DNA from: Nocardioides donggukensis
GTDB taxonomy: Bacteria; Actinomycetota; Actinomycetes; Propionibacteriales; Nocardioidaceae
NCBI RefSeq assembly: GCF_014842875.1
Contig: NZ_JACYXZ010000003.1
Span: 620,001-684,000 of the forward strand
Length of the DNA: 64,000 nt
Direction: 5' to 3'
Part shown: positions 24,585-32,774 of the stretch, piece after piece
How positions within the stretch are numbered: the first letter of the stretch is position 1
Layout of the letters: every line of letters begins with the position of its first letter
Translations under genes and position numbers: made by a program
The notes under the pieces: model-generated
What the model saw: only the letters and a program-made list of their open reading frames with translations
Database searches by the model: none
What the model was told of the DNA's origin: nothing

Positions 24585-26039
24585 ATGTCCCAGATACCCA
24601 CCCACCACCACGACCAGACCCACCCGGCAGCGGGGGACGGACAACACAGGCCGTGGACCGTCCTCGCGGTCACGCTCGCGGCCCAGGTCCTCGTCGTCCT
24701 CGACATCTCCGTCGTCAACACCGCACTCCCGAGCATCGGCAGCTCCCTCGGCCTCGCCGGCGAGGACCTCCAGTGGCTGGTCACCGCCTACGTGATGCTC
24801 TCCGGCGGCGGGCTCCTGCTCGGTGGACGTGTGAACGACCTCCTCTCCCGGCGCGGCGTCTTCCTCACCGGCCTGGCCCTCTTCACCCTGGCCTCGGTCG
24901 CCAGCGGCCTGGCTGACACCGGGGCGCAACTCGTCGCGGCGCGGGCAGCACAGGGACTGAGCGCCGCAGTCCTGACCCCGTCGGCGCTGTCACTGATCAC
25001 CACGACCTACGCCGGGCACCAGCAGAAGGCCGCCCTGGCCCTGTGGGGCGCCGTCGGCAGCCTGGGCGTAGCGGCCGGCGTGCTCGTCGGTGGTGCACTG
25101 ACGACTTGGACCAGCTGGCAGTTCATCTTCTGGGTCAACGCACCTGTGGGCCTGGTGGCGTTCGTCGCCGGGAGCCGGGTGCTCGAGCGTGACCTCGTCG
25201 ACCGTCCCCGGCTGCGCGACTTCGACCTCCCAGGCGCGGGCACCGTCATCGCCGGCCTGAGCACGCTCGTCTACGTGCTCGCCGGCACCGCCACGCACGG
25301 CTGGTGGTCCGTGAGGACCGCCGTCGGCCTCGGGCTTGCCGTCGTCCTGCTTGGCACCTTCCTGGCCGTCGAGCGCCGCGCGGAGCGACCGCTGTTCCCG
25401 CCGCACGTCTGGAGGCTGCGGGCACTCGTGTCTGGCACCGCGGTCATGCTCGGGGTCACCGGGATCCTCGTCGGGGCCGTCTTCCTCGGCTCGATCTTCA
25501 TGCAGACAGTGCTGGGCTACTCGGCGGTGCGTACCGGGGTGGCGTTCCTGCCATTCGCCCTGGCCATCACGATCGGCACCGTGGCCGCGCGTCACCTGCT
25601 GGCACACCTCAGCCCTCGAGCGGTCGCGGCCTCGGGTCTCGTCCTCGTTGCGGGCGCTGCGCTCCTGCTCTCACACGCGCCCCCGGACGCCGGGTACGCC
25701 GTCGACCTGCTCCCTGGTCTGATCGGCCTCGGGGTCGGAGTCGGGATGGTGTTCGTCCCGGTCTCCGTCTCGTCCATGGCCGGCATCCCGCACTCCCACG
25801 CCGGAGTCGCGTCAGGCTTCCTGATGACCGGTCACGAGATCGGCGCGGCCCTGGGCGTCGCCGTGCTTTCCGCGGTTGCCAGCACGGCCGGTTCCCTGGT
25901 GACCCAGGCAGGGGCGGCCGACGCCTTCGCACGCGGATTCGTCGCGGCTGCCGCCATGGCGGCTGGGTTCGCCGTGGTGGCCGTGCTCTGGATGCCGGCC
26001 GCCCGCATGGAGGCGGCTGCAGGCATGCGCCTGCACTGA
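24585..26039 (+). CDS. MFS transporter, DHA2 (drug:H+ antiporter) type
   Basis: A 484-residue major facilitator with about 14 helices. The DHA2 motif C-like LDISVVNTALPSIGSSL, the motif A-like GRVNDLLSRRGVFLTG and a GxxxGPxxGG-like LGVAAGVLVGGAL are visible. Such transporters export drugs or toxic metabolites by proton antiport. It lies in the same operon as the preceding hydrolase under presumed LuxR control. It has clear overall similarity to the MFS half of the fusion protein at 15489-18383. Confidence 0.92.
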   Translation: MSQIPTHHHDQTHPAAGDGQHRPWTVLAVTLAAQVLVVLDISVVNTALPSIGSSLGLAGEDLQWLVTAYVMLSGGGLLLGGRVNDLLSRRGVFLTGLALFTLASVASGLADTGAQLVAARAAQGLSAAVLTPSALSLITTTYAGHQQKAALALWGAVGSLGVAAGVLVGGALTTWTSWQFIFWVNAPVGLVAFVAGSRVLERDLVDRPRLRDFDLPGAGTVIAGLSTLVYVLAGTATHGWWSVRTAVGLGLAVVLLGTFLAVERRAERPLFPPHVWRLRALVSGTAVMLGVTGILVGAVFLGSIFMQTVLGYSAVRTGVAFLPFALAITIGTVAARHLLAHLSPRAVAASGLVLVAGAALLLSHAPPDAGYAVDLLPGLIGLGVGVGMVFVPVSVSSMAGIPHSHAGVASGFLMTGHEIGAALGVAVLSAVASTAGSLVTQAGAADAFARGFVAAAAMAAGFAVVAVLWMPAARMEAAAGMRLH

Positions 26040-26089
26040 GGCAACTCGACCGGCCTGCCGCGGGAACGGTGGGCCGGCCAAGTCACAGC

Positions 26090-26338
26090 TCATCCGGTCG
26101 TGATGATGACCTTGCCGCGGGTGTGTTCGGTCTCCATGCGGCAGATCGCAGCCGCGGTGTCCTCGAGGGCGAAGGTCCGGTCCGCCACCGGTCGGATCTG
26201 ACGGGCGGCCACCATGCCCGAGACCCGATCGAGCACCTCCGGGGTTGATACGGACTGGGGTGCGCGGACCTCGAACGGCTGGAACCTGGCCAGTGCCATG
26301 GCACCGATCAGCAGCTTCATCGGCCCTTGGAGCCATCC
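26090..26338 (-). pseudogene. 3' fragment of a quinone oxidoreductase gene
   Basis: About 82 codons encode only the C-terminal end of a quinone oxidoreductase: VAARQIRPVADRTFALEDTAAAICRMETEHTRGKVIITTG is the family's last 40 residues in two adjoining pieces (VAARQIRPVADRTFALED, then TAAAICRMETEHTRGKVI). A TGA at 26339-26341 stops the frame upstream and no NADPH-binding domain precedes it. The gene was cut at its 5' side, just where the defence island begins. An internal ATG (26320) exists but the product could not fold as an enzyme. Confidence 0.75.
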
Positions 26339-26823
26339 TCACCGGAGTTGCCGCCGCCCTAGCTGTGACTCCCGGGTCAACTCGCCCTCGGCGTCCGGAT
26401 CTGCTGCCAGCCCAGCATGGCCCTTCATGTTCACCTCCACGGCCGAGGCTTGTGGTCGCGACCGCGGTGTCGGTGGCGTAGCCGCTGGCGGCCGCACAGG
26501 CGTATGCCCCGTGCCGCCCAGCGCGAACCGAGAGACGAGGGATCAGCAGGATGCAGCGCATCTCGCGAGGCGCCGGCGGGCGAAAAGCACATCGGCCCGA
26601 CCCACCCCTCGCGGGGCAGGCCGGGCCGGGTTGCGCTGGCGCTCTTCAGCGCAGTTGTCGCTCCGTCAGAGGAAATGTCCCGTTGACCGCTACGCGGCCA
26701 TTGCCGTCCGGATCCAAGACATTGCTGGCGCACTCACCCGGGACATCACGTGTCCGTTCACATCAGCTGTCGAATCTCATCCGAATGTCACTCCGAATCT
26801 CACGAAGGGCTGCGGCGGCCTGT
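26339..26823. other. gene-free left border of the defence island
   Basis: These 485 bases hold no frame I can assign to a protein family on either strand. They lie between the truncated oxidoreductase and the end of the CBASS operon and probably represent degraded sequence left by insertion of the island. No clear integrase gene, tRNA or attachment-site duplication is visible. Confidence 0.5.
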
Positions 26824-28152
26824 TCAGGGCGCGTCGGAGCCATCGGCGAGGAGGACCTCCTCGATGGCTCCCCCCGCTGCCGAGGGCCGAACGCGCATGC
26901 TGGGGACGTAGCGCGCTCGGTAGTCATCGCCGCTGGGCACGACTGAGTCATCCCATTCGTACGTGACGAACCTCAGAGTGTTCAGGAGCCTGCCGAGAAG
27001 GACCGCGATTGGGAAGGGACACCTCAGGAGTAGGTGCACCTCTGCGTTCCCGATGTTGTTCGAAAGGGTTCGGATGCGAGCGGCGGCTTCCGCCGCGATT
27101 TCACCTGCTGCCGTGTGGTCGAGAAGGTCGTCGCTGGCGTAGACGAGGTGCTCCCAGGCGGTCACGACGTGCTGGTTCTCCTCGCGGTACCTAGCGAACG
27201 CGTCATCACTGCGTTGTGGCAGGAGGTCGAGGTAGACGGCCACTGAAGGACGACCGGTGGTGGCGGGAGCAGGGTTGGTGCCCTCTGCGTTGACGAGCAG
27301 GAGCGGCGAGATCCCGACCTTGGCTTCGTGGCTGCTCGCCCAGGTCTGCTGACGCTGGTCGATGACTTGAATCTCGCCTACTCGCGAGGACGGCATGGCT
27401 GCGCCCAACGCGAATGCGACAGAGAGGTGGGCTCCCCCGTGGACGCGAACCCTGCTTGCTCCCGCTCGGGTGATGGCGTCGGGCAACAGACCTAGGGTGT
27501 CCTTGAGGTCGCGAAGTCCGTCGGGGCTGGGCAACTTCTCGTGGAGGGACGGTCGAATGCGGATGTCGAGTTGATGTCCGGTGCGGTCGTAGACCTGCGG
27601 CGCGTTCCTTGTCTGCACGCTGAGGTGGAACGTCTCGCCAGCCGCCGCGATCGCATCGCGCTGCCAGGCGATCCGATGCCAAAGCATCTTCTGAACAAGC
27701 AGCCTCAGCCCCGCCCGGTCGCTGGGGTGTTGGTCGACACCGCCAAGAGTCTTAGGTCTCTGAGCCAGTACAAGGTCGGGGGCGTCATAGTCCAGTTTGC
27801 CGGGCACACGTTCGATGGCATTCGCGATGCCGAGTGCGAACGCCGGGTGGGCCTTGTGCAGGTCGATGAGCCGGGGTGCCTCGACGAATCGAACGATCTC
27901 GCTCTTCTCTACATCAGGAGTGACTACGAGTATGGCTCCGGAGAGCCCGTCGGCGATGGCTTGTTCCAGTCGTGCCTCGGTGTCACCGGGCGGAAGGTCG
28001 TCTCGGTCTCGCCAGACTGGGATTCCCGCCGCGCGCAGCATCCATGCCAGTTCGGCAGTGATGTCGGTGCCGTCGCTTTGGCGGTAGGAGATGAACACGG
28101 GATCAGTCAGGTCGACTGGGGAAGGTGCCGGGCTGGTGCCGTCGTCATTCAT
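26824..28152 (-). CDS. TIR-SAVED CBASS effector
   Basis: A 442-residue effector. Residues about 16-140 form a TIR domain (VFISYRQSDGTDITAELAWM, GIPVWRDRDDLPPGD, GAILVVTPDVEKSEIV). The C-terminal half (about 240-440) is a SAVED cyclic-oligonucleotide sensor (RVRVHGGAHLSVAFALGAAM, QVIDQRQQTW, HLLLRCPFPIAVLLGRLLN). In characterised TIR-SAVED systems the bound cyclic trinucleotide assembles filaments that degrade NAD+ and stop the infected cell. ATG 28152 has ribosome site AGGAGAGAGC and overlaps the JAB stop by 8 nt. It is the last gene of the five-gene CBASS operon. Confidence 0.93.
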   Translation of the reverse strand: MNDDGTSPAPSPVDLTDPVFISYRQSDGTDITAELAWMLRAAGIPVWRDRDDLPPGDTEARLEQAIADGLSGAILVVTPDVEKSEIVRFVEAPRLIDLHKAHPAFALGIANAIERVPGKLDYDAPDLVLAQRPKTLGGVDQHPSDRAGLRLLVQKMLWHRIAWQRDAIAAAGETFHLSVQTRNAPQVYDRTGHQLDIRIRPSLHEKLPSPDGLRDLKDTLGLLPDAITRAGASRVRVHGGAHLSVAFALGAAMPSSRVGEIQVIDQRQQTWASSHEAKVGISPLLLVNAEGTNPAPATTGRPSVAVYLDLLPQRSDDAFARYREENQHVVTAWEHLVYASDDLLDHTAAGEIAAEAAARIRTLSNNIGNAEVHLLLRCPFPIAVLLGRLLNTLRFVTYEWDDSVVPSGDDYRARYVPSMRVRPSAAGGAIEEVLLADGSDAP

Positions 28153-28621
28153 GCTCTCTCCTGAGGGACATTGCTTGTGCTTGGTGTCGTTCGATGAGCC
28201 AGGTCGCGGCGATGGGGTCATGGTCGGAGACGCCTCCGACGATGATTGCCACGAAGCGGTCGAGTCGTAGGTCGGGATCGTGCAGGTGGCGCAAGTACGA
28301 GTCGAGGTCAAGGTCACTAGGGGCAAGGTCGCCCGAGGGATGGGTGTGCCACTCCCCTATCCACTGGCTGCCATCGCGTGTCCATGCCTCAGCAGCGAGT
28401 TGCTGCGCGTGTTGGAGGTCGCGGAGGAATCTCCGGGGTGCTCGGCGGGCGTTCGGTCCGGGGCCTCCGGCATGTCGTACGGAAATCCCGTTCGGGCTTT
28501 CGGTGCCGAGGAGGATTCCTCCCGTTTCGAGACCGTCGGCTGAGCGTCGGGACTCGGAGGCGATCGCCGCGAGGGCGCTGTCAGTGATCGAGACACTCGG
28601 GGCGGTGCTGTGCTCCGTCAT
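28145..28621 (-). CDS. JAB/MPN-type deubiquitinase-like peptidase (CBASS Cap3)
   Basis: A 158-residue metalloprotease with the complete JAMM motif: Glu32 in ETGG, His92-Thr-His94-Pro, Ser102 and Asp105 (EWHTHPSGDLAPSDLD). In type II CBASS this enzyme removes the CD-NTase from its conjugates and so opposes E1/E2. ATG 28621 was chosen because it overlaps the E1 stop (ATGA); an upstream ATG at 28672 lies inside the E1 gene. Confidence 0.92.
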   Translation of the reverse strand: MTEHSTAPSVSITDSALAAIASESRRSADGLETGGILLGTESPNGISVRHAGGPGPNARRAPRRFLRDLQHAQQLAAEAWTRDGSQWIGEWHTHPSGDLAPSDLDLDSYLRHLHDPDLRLDRFVAIIVGGVSDHDPIAATWLIERHQAQAMSLRREHE

Positions 28622-29910
28622 GCTGCGGAACATGTCGGGCAGTGGGGGCGCGGCGACGGCAGAGTGCTCCACCTGATGTCGCCCGCTTGGCGCATGTCGA
28701 ATGGTGCGGCGAGGTCGCCCGTGGGATGGAGACCCAGGATGGCGTGCTCGCCGGGGAACCGTTGGGTGTCATCGCCATGATGAGTTTCCAGCAGGGTGGC
28801 GACTGCTGTCTTGGCCGCGAGAGTGCCCACAAGGTGCAGGTCCGGCGGTGTGGCGGTCATGGGTTGGTGGACCTGTCCTGTCCCATAGTCGAGTTCTTGG
28901 TCGGCTTCGGCGTCCATGGCTCCTTGCTGGGCGAGGTTGGCGCGAAGACATAGAAGACACCCGAAGCGTGGGCTTGGGCGCAGGCGAATGATCTCGCCGA
29001 TGCGTCCGTGGTCCAGCACGCAAGCCAGGATCGCGGTCTTGCGTGCGCGTCGGGACAGGTGGCTTACTACCCTGCGCGGCGCGATGCCGTCTGCTGCGCA
29101 AACCACGATGTCGATGTCCTTGATCATTGGACGGATGCGGTGGGCGTCGTCCACTACGTCGAGTGGGTGCGGGGTGACGGTGGTCGCTGGCCAGCGTTGG
29201 CCCAGTTGGGTCTTGAGGCCGTCCACTTTGTGGCGTCCGACGTGTTCGGGTCCGAGTGTGTGGCGGATGAGGTTGTCCCACAGGAGCCGGTCAGGATCCA
29301 CGAGATTGAGATGTCCGACCCCGTACGCGGCGAGGGCGTTGGCGGCTGCGCTCCCGATGCTTCCGCAACCCACGATGAGGGCGGAGTGTGAGGCGAGCGA
29401 CTGGATTGGCCAAGCGCCGTCGAGTTGTTGGATCCCGAGAGTGCTCGGCTCGATGGCGACGTGCGCTGGTCGAACTTCGTCTCGGGTAAGGAACCATGCA
29501 GCGAACTCCGGAATGCCTGCCTCGACGTGTTCCTCGGGTAGGTCGGGTTCGTGGGTGATGAGGAAGCCGACGTTCGCGCCGGGATCGCGAGCACCCGGCA
29601 CGAGTTCTCTGAATGCGTCGTACGGCATGGAGGCACCGGGGCGGCGAAGGAGGTACCAGTGGTTGTGGTTGACTCCGCGTTCGGGTGTGCGGAGCCACTG
29701 ACCAATCAAGTCGTCGTCGCCCCACGCGAGTCGCTGGTAACTCTTCGGAATGTCGACGGGTAGTCGGAGTCCCGACGCCACCTCAACGCGAGTCACGACA
29801 TAGAAGTCGTCCGCCGTCACATGGCGGAAGCGCAGTTCGCCGCCGCTGGCTTCTGCGCCAGCGATTCTTGAGAGGGCATCTCGGGGGATGAGGAAGGTGG
29901 CGTGGGACAT
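28618..29910 (-). CDS. ThiF/E1-like adenylating enzyme of CBASS (Cap2 E1 part)
   Basis: A 430-residue E1-like protein. The C-terminal 260 residues are a ThiF/MoeB fold with the ATP loop GCGSIGS (181-187), Asp205, the conserved RHTLGPEHVGRHKVDG region and Cys residues in RFGCLLCLRANL. The N-terminal about 165 residues are a separate domain that is not an E2: no E2 cysteine context is seen, and the E2 is encoded by the preceding gene. Canonical type II CBASS has E2 and E1 fused in Cap2. It should activate the C-terminus of the CD-NTase for transfer. Its start shares TGATG with the E2 stop. Confidence 0.9.
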   Translation of the reverse strand: MSHATFLIPRDALSRIAGAEASGGELRFRHVTADDFYVVTRVEVASGLRLPVDIPKSYQRLAWGDDDLIGQWLRTPERGVNHNHWYLLRRPGASMPYDAFRELVPGARDPGANVGFLITHEPDLPEEHVEAGIPEFAAWFLTRDEVRPAHVAIEPSTLGIQQLDGAWPIQSLASHSALIVGCGSIGSAAANALAAYGVGHLNLVDPDRLLWDNLIRHTLGPEHVGRHKVDGLKTQLGQRWPATTVTPHPLDVVDDAHRIRPMIKDIDIVVCAADGIAPRRVVSHLSRRARKTAILACVLDHGRIGEIIRLRPSPRFGCLLCLRANLAQQGAMDAEADQELDYGTGQVHQPMTATPPDLHLVGTLAAKTAVATLLETHHGDDTQRFPGEHAILGLHPTGDLAAPFDMRQAGDIRWSTLPSPRPHCPTCSAA

Positions 29911-30488
29911 CAGCCGGTGCTCTCGTCATCAGGTGAGAGTTGCTGCTGTCCTACTTCGGTGATGAGGGTGTCGAGAGTGTCGTCCAGCGCAATGCCGCTG
30001 GTGGTCATCTTGTCGAGGGCCCCGGCCTTCATGAGTGCGTACTCGATGCGCCAACCGGCTGCCTTCTCCAACAGTTCGGTGATGCTCGCCTCGGGAGCCC
30101 AGTCCCCTTGGGTTTGGAGCAGGCATAGCGATCCGATCGGGGCTACGTGCCAGGCGTTTTGGGTGCACTCGTCGATGGTTGGCTCCGGGGTGATCGGAAA
30201 GATGGTCGGGGGGACCATCGGGTGGGCCGCTGAGTAGACAAGGGCAATGGTCATGCCTTCTCCGTCGAGTAGCGCGCGTGCGCCGTGGGGCTCTGAGCGC
30301 TCGAAGGGCCAAAGGGGGAGCCGTCCCGTCCACCCGCCGTGGGGCATCAGTGGGTTTGCCCTGGGCGGCAGATACTCCAAGTCGGGCGCGAAGGACGCGA
30401 CTTCCCGCTGGTCCCGTGCAAGCCGTTCGGGTTCGTCCTCCATCCACAGCACAGGCGCTGGAGCCGCAGCGCCTCCTTCGTTGCTCAT
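29910..30488 (-). CDS. E2-like ubiquitin-conjugating-fold protein of CBASS
   Basis: A 192-residue prokaryotic E2-family protein. The core (about 70-150) contains the strand IALVYSAAHPMVPPTIFPIT followed by the catalytic-type cysteine segment HVAPIGSLCLLQ, with Cys122 in the usual position. It should accept the adenylated CD-NTase tail from E1 and pass it to a target. ATG 30488 overlaps the CD-NTase stop by 4 nt. Separate E2 and E1 polypeptides are less common than the fused Cap2. Confidence 0.85.
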   Translation of the reverse strand: MSNEGGAAAPAPVLWMEDEPERLARDQREVASFAPDLEYLPPRANPLMPHGGWTGRLPLWPFERSEPHGARALLDGEGMTIALVYSAAHPMVPPTIFPITPEPTIDECTQNAWHVAPIGSLCLLQTQGDWAPEASITELLEKAAGWRIEYALMKAGALDKMTTSGIALDDTLDTLITEVGQQQLSPDDESTG

Positions 30489-31456
30489 CCCTGCGGAGTG
30501 TCCTTGACCGGTCGAGGGGGCAGCACCGGAGGAACGACCGCAGGCTTGCCACCACCGCCGCCCGAGGGCGGGGGCGGGAAGTCGTCGCCGAACAGTTCCT
30601 TCCAGAACCGGTGGGCGAGCGTCGTCTCTCCGCGCGCCTGCGCCTGGAACGCCTTGTTGGCAAGGTCGCGAGCCGCCTCCAGTCGCACGGAGAAGGCGGT
30701 GAGGTCGAGGTCGCGCTGAATCACGCCGCAGTGGCCCGCAGGGTCTTCGACGTTGTAGCCGAGCCAGACGTGGTTCCATGCCTTGTTGAAGAACTCCTTG
30801 AGCGCAGCGGGGCGGTTCGGCCCGAGCGGGAGGTTGTCGAGGGCGAGCACTTCCATCACCAGCGACTTGATCTTGATGTCCTGGTCAGCCGCCCACCACT
30901 TGAGCATGCGCACGGTCCCTGCGTACTTCCTCCACTCCTTGTGTCGCGCCTCGACCTCACTGATGAGGTATTCGGGGTCGGTCGTGACCCAGCGGTTGGA
31001 GCTCTTCTCCGGCACGAGCAGCGCGCCGTGGCGACGGAAAGCGGGCATGACATCGACGGTGAACGCCTCGGGATCTTCGGGATCGTCAAGGAAGCACTTC
31101 ACCGCGTGGTTGCGAGGGGACGCCCGGCGAACCTCCTTGGCGAACGAACCGTTCGTTGCGCCGAGTAGTTCGTTGATGCGCTTGCCGGTGTAGGAGAGCG
31201 CTTCCCCCGCCGACTCCCCCTCGACCCCCCAGTCCGGGTGGTGCTCTTCGTCGAAGATGACGATGACGTCGACGTCGTTGATGGGGTCCTTGTGCGTCCC
31301 ACGCGCCAGCGAGCCACTCGGGACTACTTCGCGAACATCATCCTCGCCACCGAGCGCGTCATGAAAGAACTTGCGGCGCTTGACCGCGAGCGTGACGGCT
31401 TCCGGAGGGACGTTGACGGTCCTCTGGAAGGTTTCGAATGCGTCGTCGACGCTCAT
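30485..31456 (-). CDS. CD-NTase (CBASS cyclic oligonucleotide synthase)
   Basis: A 323-residue CD-NTase with the nucleotidyltransferase core G48-S49-x-A-R-G-T, metal residues Asp61 and Asp63 (NDVDVIVIF) and the third Asp135 (FTVDVMPAF). It makes the cyclic oligonucleotide that SAVED senses. The C-terminal tail from about residue 292 is Gly/Pro-rich and ends in DTPQG with a terminal Gly, as expected if E1/E2 conjugate its C-terminus. It is the first gene of the operon, ATG 31456, with ribosome site AGGAG. Confidence 0.93.
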   Translation of the reverse strand: MSVDDAFETFQRTVNVPPEAVTLAVKRRKFFHDALGGEDDVREVVPSGSLARGTHKDPINDVDVIVIFDEEHHPDWGVEGESAGEALSYTGKRINELLGATNGSFAKEVRRASPRNHAVKCFLDDPEDPEAFTVDVMPAFRRHGALLVPEKSSNRWVTTDPEYLISEVEARHKEWRKYAGTVRMLKWWAADQDIKIKSLVMEVLALDNLPLGPNRPAALKEFFNKAWNHVWLGYNVEDPAGHCGVIQRDLDLTAFSVRLEAARDLANKAFQAQARGETTLAHRFWKELFGDDFPPPPSGGGGGKPAVVPPVLPPRPVKDTPQG

Positions 31457-31790
31457 GCGGGTCTCCTGATCTCGGGTCGTGTGCTGACGCCACAGTAGGG
31501 TCGGCCACCGACAGTCCTGACGATCGTCATCGGCAGGCTGATGGCCTCGTCGTACGGCGTGTCTGCGGCGTGAGGACGCACGGCGTCGCTAGCGTGCGGT
31601 GCACCGCCGACGTGGCGGAGTCCGGGCTCTCCGGGCATGCAGGCTCCCCAAGGCCGTTGGCGTGGGGAAGGAACGCCTGACGTGTGACGACGCGGACGCG
31701 TCGCCTCTTCTGGCTTACATGACCGCACGCCTGTGTCGTGGGAGGCGCGCCGCATACGCGTTGGCAAGTTCGCCACCGCGAGGCCCGGAA
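31457..31790. promoter_or_regulatory. upstream region of the CBASS operon with motifs shared with Wadjet
   Basis: A 334-bp region with no gene seen. Near its left side lie CCACCGACA (31505-31513), the palindrome GACGATCGTC (31519-31528) and GTCATCGGCAGGCT (31526-31539), all within 50-85 nt of the CD-NTase start. The first and last blocks recur exactly upstream of jetA, and GACGATCG also recurs there, so this is probably the regulated promoter of the operon. A TACTGT at 31492-31497 (minus strand) is a possible -10 element. Confidence 0.5.
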
Positions 31791-32774
31791 TCAGGCGTCC
31801 TTGCCTCCGAGCAGGTGCCAGACGGTCGCTCGTTCCTCGGCGATGTTGATGGGTCGTCCAGCGAGCGTGGTGAGTAGGTCTTCCACCGCCCATCGGGTGT
31901 GGCGTCCGTATCGGGCGGGGTAGACGGCGATGTGGTTGATGCCGTTCTCGTCGTTGGTGTCAAAGAGCGCGTACGCGATGGCTTGGTAGAGGTCGATGAG
32001 GGGCAGGACGTCGACCCGCTCGCCGGTGGGCTTCTTCTTCGTGCCGAGGCGTGTCTTGAACTCGTAGAGGGTCCCGTCGTGGATGAGGTCCGCATCGGCC
32101 TGGCACAACCTAGAAGCGGCGAAGGTGAGTCCGAACCGTCGTCGCCTGTCACCTGCCGTCGGGTTGGGGTCGGTCCATGCGGCGGCGCGACGCCATCCGT
32201 GTTCGATGGACGGGTCGGGTTCGGGCGGGGTGCCGAGGTGGGGGTAGAGGTTGGCTTCGGCGAGTTCTTCGAGGGCGGCGAGTTCTGCGACGGCCTCGGC
32301 GGAGGCGATGGCGAGGAGGTCGTGCTCGTTGAAGCGGCCCTTCTCGTCGAGGAGGTCGGCGATGGCGTACGGGGTCACCGGTGAGCGGTACGCCTCGATG
32401 GCGAGGGCGTAGGCCCAGGCTGCTGCTTCGATGAGGGTGGGGTCTTCGGCGATGAGGTTGAGGATGTTGGCCCATCCCTCGGCGAGGTCGGGCTTCCAGC
32501 GTGCGAAGGGCCGTGCGGTAGCGGGGATGGTGTTGGGCTGGTACCGGAGACCGATCAGTACGTCGAAGGCGGTGCCGATGGTGCCGGGATTCACCCCGGG
32601 CGTACCGGGCACCTTGATGTCGGGGCTGGTTTGTGAGTGAGGGGTGGTGATGAGGCGCGTGTTCGGGTAGGTGGTGTCGAGGTAGTGGCGGAGCGGGGAT
32701 TGCTTGTCGTCGATGGCGGCGGTGAGTTTGCTGTACACGTAGCCACCGTTCGTCGTGTCGTCGGCCTTAGTCAT
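31791..32774 (-). CDS. RecB/Cas4-like PD-(D/E)XK nuclease-type protein, fifth gene of the Wadjet operon
   Basis: A 327-residue protein I place, from motifs only, near RecB/Cas4-like nucleases: CQADADLIHDGTLYEFKTR gives the D-x(n)-E-x-K core, and LIDLYQAIAYALFDT resembles the QxxxY motif that follows it. N-terminal GTAFDVLIGLRY replaces the usual GxxxHxxxE. Its ATG overlaps the jetD stop by 4 nt, so it is translated as part of the Wadjet operon, although the known four-gene Wadjet has no such member. It may add DNA processing or be a passenger. No other function can be read. Confidence 0.65.
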   Translation of the reverse strand: MTKADDTTNGGYVYSKLTAAIDDKQSPLRHYLDTTYPNTRLITTPHSQTSPDIKVPGTPGVNPGTIGTAFDVLIGLRYQPNTIPATARPFARWKPDLAEGWANILNLIAEDPTLIEAAAWAYALAIEAYRSPVTPYAIADLLDEKGRFNEHDLLAIASAEAVAELAALEELAEANLYPHLGTPPEPDPSIEHGWRRAAAWTDPNPTAGDRRRRFGLTFAASRLCQADADLIHDGTLYEFKTRLGTKKKPTGERVDVLPLIDLYQAIAYALFDTNDENGINHIAVYPARYGRHTRWAVEDLLTTLAGRPINIAEERATVWHLLGGKDA

